From contig NC_092335.1 in the NCBI RefSeq assembly GCF_046630445.1, forward strand, positions 633,568,001 to 633,632,000: DNA of 64,000 nt. The letters are read 5' to 3'. Shown one piece after another: positions 24,739 to 34,640 of the stretch. A model generated the notes under the pieces. It ran no database searches. It worked only from the letters and a program-made list of their open reading frames with translations, and had not been told where the DNA came from. The DNA comes from Rutidosis leptorrhynchoides. Lineage: Eukaryota > Streptophyta > Magnoliopsida > Asterales > Asteraceae. Each line of letters begins with the position of its first letter. Position 1 is the first letter of the stretch. The translations under genes were made by a program, and so were the position numbers.

Positions 24739-27700
24739 TGTAACGACCCGGATTTTTCCGATAATATATAGAAGATTAATATTTACATAATTAATGTTTC
24801 CAACATGTTAAGCAATCAAACTCATTAAGATTTGGTTATTTGAAATGAATTTTATATAAACGTTTGACCACCCAGTTTGACCGATGATTCACAAACGTAT
24901 GAACTTTTATATGACATAATTAAATATATATATATATATATGGTTATATATATATGTTTAATAGGTTATAATGATAATCAAGTATCTCATTAAGTATATT
25001 AACAATGAACTATATACATAAAATGAGACTACTAACTTAAGGGTTTCGAAACAATATATATATAACGATTATCGATGTAATAACGTCTTAATACTTATGA
25101 ATCATACTAAGATATATTAATACACTATGTTAATATGATAAAATGATAATTTATTATCTCATTAAGTATAATAACAATGAATTAATTACATTTAACAAGA
25201 TCGTTAACTTAAAGGTTTCAAAACAACACTTACATATAACGACTAACAATGACTTAACGACTCAGTTAAAATGTATATACATGTAGTGTATTTAGATGTA
25301 TTAGTACACTTTTGAAAGACTTCAAGACATATATCAAAATACTTATACTTAACAAAGATGGTTGTATTTGTATTCCCATTCATTTCCATCAAGAATTCTA
25401 CTCGTATTCGTTCGGTATTTGTACCCGTACAATACCCAGCTTCTAGATGTATTTACTATTGGTATATACACTCAAATGATCAGCTCTTAGCAGCCCTCAA
25501 TTAGTCAACAAACATGTGGGAACCATCATTTAACATCTAGCATCAAATAATTAGCAAAATTACAAACTAATGGAGCCTATATGAAAAGGCCTTAATCACA
25601 TTTTCAAGAACACACACAAACACATTCATTTTTCAATTTTCTTGCATCAAACTACTCTCTCTCAAGTGTTCTTCCATTGTTCTAAGTGTTCTTCATCATC
25701 TTCAACAAAATCTAGCTCAATCTAGTTCATAAATCCATACATAAACCAAGTTACAAAACAATTACTCAAGAACACATCAAGAACACTTTCAAGTTTGCTA
25801 GCTTACTTTCAACCTTGCAAATCCATTTCAATGATCATCCAATCTTAAGAAATTTTTGTTATTTCCAGTAAGATATCTTTCTAATTCAAGGTAAGAATCA
25901 TATACAAACTTTGGTTCAATTTCTATAACTATAACAATCTTATTTCAAGTGATGATCTTACTCGAACTTGTTTTCGTGTCATGATTTTGCTTCAAGAACT
26001 TTCAAGCCATCCAAGGATCCTTTGAAGCTAGATCTATTTTTCTCTTTTCCAGTAGGTTCATCCACAAAACTTGAGGTAGTAATCATGTTCATTACATCAT
26101 TCGATTCTTACATATAAAGCTATCTTATTCGAAGGTTTAAACTGGTAATCACTAGAACATAGTTTAGTTAATTCTAAACTTGTTCGCAAACAAAAGTTAA
26201 TCCTTCTAACTTGACTTTTAAAATCAACTAAACACATGTTCTATATCTATATGATATGCTAACTAAATGATTTAAAACTTGGAAACACGAAGAACACCGT
26301 AAAACCGGATATACGCCGTCGTAGTAACACCGCGGGCTGTTTTGGGTTGGATAATTAAAACATGTCTTAACCTTTGAATTAGAATCTTGTTTTCTGGGAA
26401 AATGATTTTTCATATGAACATGATAACGTGTCCAAAAATCATAGCTAAACTCAAAGTGGAAGTATGTTTTTTTTTTAAATGGTCTTCAAGATGTCGTTCT
26501 TTCGACGGAAATGACTACCTATTTCAAATCCGACTTGTAACCTGTAAATCCGACTATAAACCACCACTTTTTCAGTTTAGTTTCACAAAATTTAGTTCGT
26601 TTCAAAACCATAGCAATTTGAATCACTCAAAACGGAGTTGTAACGAAGAAATTATGGGCAAAACAATATTGGTTAGAATTCTACATTTTGAATTCGGGAT
26701 TTTTGAACAAAAATCTATACTAACCTTATCCTAGCTAACTTTTCTTGTATTATACATGTATTCATACATATTTCCTTGTACCATACTAGTCTTGGTTAAT
26801 CGTAAGACACATGTACACAATACGTCGAGATAACTTCAAAGACAATAGTTGTACAGTGGGTCGTGATTAAACCTTAGACAATATATATACAATACGTCAG
26901 ATAAATCGTAAGACACATGTACACAATACGTCGAGATAACTTCAAAGACAATAGTTGTACAGTGGGTCGTGATTGAGTCTTAGACATTATATATACAATT
27001 CGTCGGATAAATCGAAAGACACCACATACACAATACGTCGAGATGACTTCAAAGACAATAGCTGTATCGTGGGTCATGATTGATTCTTATACAATACGTG
27101 TATACTATGTGTTGAACTATATATGTACTACTAATTGTGAACTACTAACGTTGGACTGCTAACTTGACAACTTAAATCGTTAAAACGTAAATAAAAATAT
27201 AATATGAATATAATTCTATCACATTTTGATATATATATATATATTTGTTATAGGTTTGTGAATCGACCAGTGGCCAAGTTTTACTTCCCGACGAAGTAAA
27301 AATCTGTGAAAGTGAGTTATAGTCCCATTTTTACTATCTAAATTATTTTGGGATGAGAATACATGCAAATTTATAAATGTTTTACAAGATAAGCACAAGT
27401 TCATGAAACTACATTCTACGACTGTTTTGTTATACCGGATATCTGTACTTATTATTATTATGCTTGGTAACCTAAGAATTAGTGAGAAACACTAATTGAC
27501 GCGAATCCTAAAGGTAGATCTACGGGCACCAACCACCCCCATTTTCGAATAGTGGAAATGCTTTAGTACTTCGAAGGGTTCTTGTCATACATTTGAATAG
27601 TGGAATGTATGATGCCAGATATCTTAAGCGCTCTATGTTAAGGTCGGTTACCAGGCGACTCATCGTATGAATGATTTTTGCAGTTGTAATGATCCTGCGC

Positions 27701-28148
27701 ATTTAATTAAATGAAATCTTGTGGCTTATTAAATATTATGATTATTATATAGACATTAAACCTATGACTCACCAACATTTTTGTTGACGTTTTAAGCATG
27801 TTTATTCTCAGGTGAATATTAAAAACGCTTCCGCTGTCGTATGCCAACCCAAGGTCAAGATTTGGAGTCGGCATAATTGTTTATATTGTTTAAACTTGCA
27901 TTCGGAGTGTTTGTTGTAATATATTTGATCATGTTATAATGGGTTGTGTAAAAACTTATTTATTTGAGGAGATTGTCTTTGATAGACAATCTAAAGTATG
28001 TCATTAAGACCTTTATTCAATAATAAAGGTTATGGTTGTTTTTAAAAACGAATGCAAGATTTGAAAAACGTCTCATATAGAGGTCAAAACCTCGCAAAGA
28101 AACCAATTAATATGAAACGTTTATAATTAATATGAACGGGGCATTTCA
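24739..28148 (+). repeat. 3' LTR of element A
   Basis: Matches 15567-18981 almost base for base. The differences are scattered substitutions and shorter or longer TA and T runs. The 106-bp array recurs at 26798-27107 and the shared LTR block at 27766-27812. It is followed directly by the target duplication ATTTC. Confidence 0.95.
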
Positions 28149-29136
28149 ATTTCATACCCCACCTTTTCTCTCATCCAAATTGAAAATTGAAAATAAATTA
28201 CCAAAACCTTATAGCGTAATTACAGTTCTTTGAACTTGACAACAAAGCTTGTGTTTCAATTTTACCAATTAACGTTGTCGTATCTTTTAAGTCACGCTCT
28301 AGCCACCTTCGTTTTCCGACAATGGTTTAATCTAATATAGTGGTGGTTGTTCGTTCTTTCCGGTAACGAACGAGGATGAATGGAACCGGTGGTGGTTCGT
28401 GTTATCTCCTCCAACCGGTATTGTTTCGTTAGGAACCTTCGTAGAAGAGGATGATCGGAATATTGCCGAAGAGGATGTTCGGAAGACTCACCTGAGTAAG
28501 AAAAAAAAAGGGGAAACATGGAGAGGATGACCAGAAGGCTCATCTGACCGGAATAAAGGTATGAGGATCACTGGAAGACCGCAAGACTATGAAGATGACT
28601 AGAAGACTTATCTGACCGGAACCTTGTTGGAGACGATGACCGGAACATTTTCCGTTATATTTCTGCTTTCGCCATACGTAATAAAACTGTGTGGAAATTC
28701 GATTTTTATTGATGCTTCTCGTAAGGTTAGTCTGTAGATTTATAATCAATTTACATTGTTTTTTATTATCTTTAATTTTTTCCTAATATTGATTATTGTA
28801 TTTCTTGAGTTTTTGATTATGAGTGAAAAGTAGATCAATACTTTAGTTAGTCTGTAGATTATATTCGGTTTAATATTTCTAATTTGTTATATTATTTAAT
28901 AATTTGTTATTATTAATTTGTTAATTGTTTTTGTTTCTCGTTGGTATTGATATGGAGTAGATGGTTTTAGGTAGAAATAATTACTTCGTATATTTAAATG
29001 ATGAAGAAAAGAAGGATTGAACATAGGGGAGGATGGATATGAAGACTAGATTAATTGGGAAGAAATGTATAAAGTTACGATTATGTATTAAAGTATCATA
29101 TATCGATATTGAAATGTTTATTATGATTGAAGAAAT
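28149..29136. other. Interior of the Mutator-like element
   Basis: About 1 kb between the inner ends of the arms. 28290-28700 is less AT-rich than its surroundings and has repeated GATGACCGGAA or GATGACTAGAAGAC phrases. It is followed by TCTCGTAAGGTTAGTCTG and a T-rich stretch that looks like an intron. This could be a captured host-gene fragment (Pack-MULE style), but no frame gives a protein I recognise. The 83-residue minus frame at 28292-28543 is not convincing. Confidence 0.4.
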
Positions 29137-29431
29137 GGTGGGGTTTGTAAGTTTAAGATGAAGAATTGTTGACTTTGAGTGTAGTCCTTTTGTTTTTAAA
29201 TATAATACAGTAGTCATTATAGTTTTTAAGATGCACAAAGGTGGTCCTAAACACAATGCCAGTTAATTTATTCCGTTAATCAGTTAACTAGCAACAGATC
29301 TAGGACCATTGCTGTTCATTTAAAAAACCATAGGGACTATGCGTATAATTTTTAAAAGAAAAGGACTACCGGTATAATTTTAAGCAAACCACAGGGACCA
29401 ATGGTATAATTAACTCTAATATTAATAATGA

Positions 29432-30282
29432 GGGCATGCTTGGTTAGGGGTATTAAACTATAAGGAATGACTTTGATTATAATAGATGTTGGCTGATTAT
29501 TTGTAATGGGAATTCTCATTACCTTAAAGTAGTTAATGAGTCATTACACACCAAATTGAGGGGAATGGTGAATCACACGTTATTTTTTATATTTACGTCC
29601 CTTTTATTTTTCTCAACTGCGATTTTCCTATTTTTATGCTATTTTCCCAGCTTTATAGCTTACAAAGTTACAACTTCCATTTTCGTTTCTTTTTAATCTT
29701 GCTCACTGTACAATTTCATCATAAAGTTAAAAAGCATTTTCCAATGTTTCTCTCATTTTTATACTATGACTAAGCTACTATTTGGTTATATTCAACTAAC
29801 CAAAAGAATTTACCCGACTATTAAACTATGCCTTATTCAACTAATCGTTTAATATAAAATAATATAATTCGTTACACGGATAGAAATAACTTATTATCCT
29901 ATTCGTTTTTTCTAAGCTACATGGGTGGATTTATTATTCCTCCATTGTTAAATAACTTCGTTACATCTAAATTCAAATGAAAAAAAGGTGAGTCCTAATA
30001 CTAACAAATATATTCGTTGAAAAATATTAATGATGATTAATTTTATGTTTAATTGCAAGATAAGATTTCAGTGATGATGTGTGCATCCATAGTTATATTG
30101 CAAGCAGTGTATACGAAGTTGGAAATGAGAACATGTATTTTCTAAAAGAATGTGGTGATAGATTAATTATATTATAAAATATGAACCAAGCAAAAACAAT
30201 GCAATAGGAATGGTCATTGTATTCCTATTATCATTCCTTTCCTATTGCCATTACCATTCCTTATTTTGAACCAAGCACACCC
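29432..30282. mobile_element. PIF/Harbinger-like MITE, about 851 bp
   Basis: The ends GGGCATGCTTGGTT and AACCAAGCACACCC are imperfect inverted repeats (12 of 14). Flanks are TGA on both sides (29429-29431 and 30283-30285), a 3-bp duplication. GG-starting ends with CTTGGTT and a 3-bp duplication suit PIF/Harbinger. Near each end the sequence has related AAGGAATG or CATTCCTT phrases. No coding capacity. It sits six bases from the outer duplication of the Mutator-like element and 480 bp upstream of the TOC159-like start. Confidence 0.65.
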
Positions 30283-30394
30283 TGAGTTTATAAATGATTC
30301 GACTACTAAACTACTTTCCAAGCAAGTCGAATATTAAATTTTGTATATTCGGCTCATGAAAGTAATCGAACAAAATCCTTTGTTTGAACTGGAC

Positions 30395-30422
30395 TCGAAT
30401 TCGAATTCGAATTCGAATTCGA
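30395..30422. repeat. TCGAAT microsatellite
   Basis: About 4.5 copies of the hexamer TCGAAT, in AT-rich sequence upstream of the TOC159-like gene. No other feature is visible between 30286 and 30761 apart from a CACACACACTCT leader-like run near 30673. Confidence 0.8.
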
Positions 30423-30761
30423 AATAATCAAAGTTCGAAGACCTCGTTGAAACGTTGGATTTGTTATATATCCGGATTAATTATTAATTATTATTATTAT
30501 ACTCCGTAACAAAATATCTCTTGATCTCACATGTCACTCACGTGACTACCGTCTCATCCACCAAACAACCAAAAATATACACCGGTATCCCAAAAATATT
30601 ACGAGTAAAAAATAATAACCTTCTTTTATTTTATCAGAAGCAGAATCCTTATTTATTATCCCCAAATGAACACACACACACTCTATCGTAAAACAAACCC
30701 TAGTTATCCAAACTATACAATTTAAATGCTATTTCAGAAATTTGAAGTTGACAACCAACCA

Positions 30762-33700
30762 ATGGATTCAAAGGAAGATATATCTCCCGCAGGTAAAAAA
30801 ATCGAAACTGTTAACGATACTAATTGTTTTAATTCCGTTATTGATGAAAGTAATACTATAAGAGTTAGTAGTAATCTGAATTTGAATGTTAATAATTCTG
30901 ACGATGATGATGATGAAACCGAGGGCTTTGCTAGTGGTCAGGAAGAAGCTTTTGAAACAGTGTTAGATGATAATTTAGTTTTAGAGACTGAAACCCTAGT
31001 AGTTAATGTAGTGGATGATGATGATGATGATGATGATGAGGATGTGTTATTGTTTGGTGGTGTTGAGGATAATAGTGATGTTGTTAAAACACATGAGTTT
31101 GATGAATCTGGTAGTGTGTGTGAATAATGAGAAGGTGTTGGAGGAGGATTCTATTATTGTGGATGGAGTGGCGGTGGTGGTGGTGGTGACAAAAACTAAT
31201 GTTGAAACAGTGGAGTTAGGAGATTCTGCTGGTGATGTGGCGGTGGTAACAGATGAGACTGACAAGTTGAATAGTGTTTTGGAAGAAGTTGTGAATAAGG
31301 AGGAGGTTGTTGGTGTAGTAACTGATGGTAAGTTTTCACCATTAAATGTTGAAATGGAACAAATAGAGTCTAGTGAGAAATCTAACCCTGCTGATGAGAT
31401 TCAGGAAACAGAAATTGTATTGGATAATGGTGTAGAAAACAGAGTAAATGATAAGGAGTTGGAAACTGGAAGTTCTCAAGATCGTTCACAGATGATTGAT
31501 GTTTTCATTGCAACTGATTCAGCCGAAGAAGATGGGAAAGAGTTGTTTGATTCATCTGCATTAGCTGAAACTAGTTTTTTAACTGAAGAAGAAGAAGAAG
31601 AAAGAAAAAAGCTTGAAAAGTTACAATCTATCAGAGTGAAGTTTTTGAGACTTGTACAAAAATTAGGCCTCCTTTCAATACAAGATTCCGCTGCTGCACA
31701 TGTATACCTATTACTTGAGACCCATACTCTTAAATTTGGGTCAAGCTTATGGGTTAATTGGGTCTTGAAAAAAAGCCTAGCAATTTAAACCCCAAACCTT
31801 TTTTTATTTCAAAATTTGTCCAATAAGTTTTCCCTCCAACCTATAAAGCTCGATAAATGGAGATAGGTCATGGGTCTCTTGTGAATGGGTCAACCAGTCG
31901 ACCATAATGATCATAACAAGTTTCATCCATGAAACATTTATGAAAGCATTAATCAATATTTTATTTTATATATATATAATAAATAAACATAAGAACTAAT
32001 AACTAAAATAAATTCTTTACGCATTTGACCCATGACCCATTCTTTACCCAACCCAACCCATTTGGACCTGTTTAAAAATCTGACCTGTTAGACCCATGAC
32101 CCGTTTTGCACCCGTTACCCAAACCGACACAACACTGACCTGTTTGCCACGTATCTGTACAGGTTCTTTACAGCCTTGAAGTTATTGCCGGAAGACAAAC
32201 GGGTAAACTTTTTAGTCTTGAAGCTGCTAAACGAAAAGCTACGGAGCTTGAATCTGACCAAAATGAAGATCTTGATTTCTCGGTTAATATCTTAGTCATT
32301 GGTAAATGTGGGGCCGGGAAAAGTTCCACCATTAATTCAATTTTTGGTGAAGATAAGACTGTAATTAGTGCGTTTCAACCCGCAACTGATTCAGTTAAGG
32401 AGATTAATGGTGTGGTTAATGGTGTTAATGTTCGGGTTTTTGATACACCCGGGCTTCGTTCATCTGTAATGGAACAAGGTTTTAACAGGAGTGTTTTATC
32501 ATCAGCAAAGAAGTTTACTAAAAAAAACCCGCCTGATATTGTTCTTTATGTTGATCGTTTAGATTCACAGACTCGGGATCATAATGATATTCCATTGTTG
32601 AAGACGATTACTGCTTCACTTGGTTCATCAATTTGGCGAAGTGCAATTGTTACTTTGACCCACGGGTCGTCTGACCCACCCGCAGGTTCAAACGGGTTCC
32701 CGTTGAGTTATGAAACGTTTGTGACTCAACGGTCACATTTGGTTCAACAAGCAATTGTTCAAGCGGTTGGTGATTTAAGAATGATGAGTCCAAGTTTAAC
32801 GAACCCGGTTTCGTTAGTTGAAAACCATTATGCGTGTTGTACGGATCTTGATGGTCAAAAGGTGCTCCCGAATGGTCAAACGTGGAGACTACAGTTACTT
32901 ATGCTTTGTTACTCAATGAAGATTTCAGCAGAAGCAAACGAGTTAATAAAACCACATGTCCTGTATGAAAACAATCGTAAGCTGCTGTTTGGTTTTCGTG
33001 TAAGGCCCCCACCGTTGACTTACATGTTATCTTCTATGTTACAGTCTCGCGCACACCCAAAGCTTTCTTCTGGTTCAGATGTTGACTTTTCAGAGTTGAC
33101 CGATTCTGATAATGAACAAGATGATGAAGATGAATATGATTACCGTCAGAAAAAAAAATTTAAAAGAAATGAAAAAGAAAGGTAAAGATTCTGTAAATGA
33201 ACAAGTTTATCAAGAAGATGAAGATGCACCGGTGCCGCTACCGGACATGGCGTTGCCGCCATCATTCGATAGCGATAATCCGGCTTACCGGTTCCGTTTT
33301 CTTGAACCGACATCATCGCAGTCTTTGGCTCGACCCGTGCTATACACGTATGGGTGGGACCACGATTGCGGGTACGACGGGGTCAACCTTGAACAAACAC
33401 TCGCGATTGCTAATCGGTTTCCTGGTTCAGTTACGGTTCAGATCACTAAAGACAAAAAAGACTTTAGTATCAATTTGGATTCATCTGTTTTGGTAAAACA
33501 CTGTGAAAATGTTTCAACAATGGCCGGGTTCGTTGTTCAACCAATCGGTAAACAGTTAGCTTATATTGTAAGAGGTGAAACAAAGTTCAGGAATTTGAAG
33601 AAGAAGAACAAAACGGGTGCGGGAATTTCGGTTACGTTTCTCGGTAAAAACGTGGTGACGGGGTTTAAAGTTGAAGATCAGATTACGTTTGGGAAACAGT

Positions 33701-34065
33701 ATTCGATTATTGGCAGTGCGGGTATGTTTCCATTTCCAAGCGATTCGGCTTATGGGGTGAACGTTGAGATGATTCAACGAAGGGAAGTTGATTATCCCAT
33801 TGGTCAAATTCAGTCAACGTTGGGGTTGTCTATGATAAAGTGGAGTGGTGATTTGGCGTTGGGGTTTATTGGCTTGGCCCAGTTTTGTGTTGGGCGTGGT
33901 TTGAAAGTTGGGATACAGGCGGGTATTAATAATAAGATGAGTGGTCAGATTACTGTTAAGACTAGTAGTTCGGAACATCTTGTTATTGCCGTTGTTGCTG
34001 TTATTCCGTCAGTTATTTCGGCTTTTAAGAAATTGTGGGTTGAAGTACTCTGCGTATTAAAATAA
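30762..34065 (+). CDS. TOC159: TOC159-like chloroplast import receptor GTPase, frame-broken
   Basis: Toc159 is a GTP-binding preprotein receptor of the chloroplast outer envelope. Exon 1 is 30762-31701 and exon 2 is 32163-34065. I chose ATG 30762 (MDSKED) because family members start MDSK; an in-frame ATG lies at 30726. Exon 1 encodes the acidic A domain (poly-Asp, Glu-rich) and then KLQSIRVKFLRLVQKLG. Exon 2 has the G domain: P-loop GKCGAGKSS at 32301, DTPGLR, PPDIVLYVDRLD, TLTHGSSDPP. The M domain starts PVPLPDMALPPSFDSD and ends TSSSEHLVI. Two frame breaks: a (GT)4 run at 31114-31121 and a nine-A run at 33150-33158. The G-M linker lacks about 30-40 residues of the usual sequence. M-domain wording (GWDHDCGYDGVN, MAGF) favours TOC159 over TOC132/120/90. 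Either a young pseudogene or an intact gene with sequencing errors. Confidence 0.85.
31702..32162 (+). other. Intron of the TOC159-like gene
   Basis: 461 bp, starting GTATAC and ending TGTACAG. Removing it joins the codons of the conserved AAHV-LYSLE region in frame, at the position expected from the family. 32020-32140 contains repeated GACCCATGACCC, GACCTGTT and CACCCGTTACCC phrases, suggesting a small transposon relic. Confidence 0.85.
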
Positions 34066-34081
34066 AATATGTACGAGTGAA

Positions 34082-34167
34082 GTAAGTATTTCACGGTTTA
34101 TTGTTTTGGTTTTGTTATTGTGTTTTTATTATTGAATAATAAAATAAAGTTGGTTTTTATTATGCAG
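34082..34167 (+). other. Probable 3'-UTR intron and polyA region, TOC159-like gene
   Basis: A consensus donor GTAAGT lies 16 bases after the stop codon and an acceptor TTATGCAG ends at 34167, an 86-bp intron. A candidate polyadenylation signal AATAAAA lies near 34300. Intron placement in the 3' UTR is inferred from splice signals only. Confidence 0.5.
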
Positions 34168-34640
34168 GAAGGAAGCAGCGGCTGAAATCTTTTGTTTATT
34201 TGTTAATTTTGTCTATAATGACTTTTGTACGAAGATGAGGAGGAGGGAATACATTATTTCTACTTATGGTTTCTTGTTATTTTGTTTTATTTCTAATCTA
34301 ATAAAATTATTGTATTGTATTGAAATTCAAATGGTTTTCATTATCAATTGATTACTAGCATCTTTGCTTGTTTGTGTTGTTCATATGGTTTTATGCATCA
34401 GTTATAGCTGCTGATTATTAACACTGTTTTGTTGTTCATGGTTTACGGATCCAATGTTGTTTCTTACTTCTGTTTGCGTCTATAGATAGAAGGTGATAAA
34501 CGAATCATAGTTTGAGGTTCAGTTCAATAGTCTAGCTGACTTCTGTGAATCTTTATTCAATATTGTTCCGGATTTGATATTTGGTGTGTACATTATAGTA
34601 ATAAAAATAATGATATTTGGTGTGTACATTCAATATTGTT
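34168..34640. other. 3' flank, no gene seen
   Basis: Presumed 3' UTR and spacer. TGATATTTGGTGTGTACAT occurs twice (34574 and 34610) and CAATATTGTTC twice (34558 and 34629). These short direct repeats lie right at the truncated end of the FAR1-like pseudogene. Confidence 0.5.

Larger units (their letters stand above)
15567..28148 (+). mobile_element. Element A: Tekay-type Ty3/gypsy chromovirus, young
   Basis: The LTRs are 15567-18981 and 24739-28148, flanked by a perfect 5-bp duplication ATTTC (15562-15566 and 28149-28153). Order inside: PBS, an upstream ORF, gag, protease, RT, RNase H, integrase with C-terminal chromodomain, a 19-bp palindrome, 3' LTR. By hand I see roughly 15 substitutions plus microsatellite changes between the 3.4-kb LTRs, so the insertion is recent. 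Two reading-frame lesions and an altered RT catalytic residue mean that this copy should not transpose by itself. Confidence 0.95.
15269..29416. mobile_element. Mutator-like long-TIR element split by element A
   Basis: The left arm (15269-15566, resuming at 28154) and the right arm (about 29137-29416) are inverted copies. Both start GAGTTAATTATAC and contain GTCCCTGTGGTTT, then ATACCGGTAGTCC, and GTCAACAATTCTTC or a close variant. The outer flanks are a perfect 9-bp duplication, TAATATTAA, at 15260-15268 and 29417-29425. Nine bases and G-starting long TIRs are hallmarks of the Mutator superfamily. With element A and its duplicated ATTTC removed, the element is 1561 bp. It has no transposase, so it is non-autonomous. 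Caution: the target duplication lies in an AT-rich microsatellite. Confidence 0.75.

Noticed and set aside
30762-34065. TOC159-like copy as a processed retrocopy
   Set aside because: It keeps a 461-bp intron with good splice sites at a conserved position, so it is a genomic copy.
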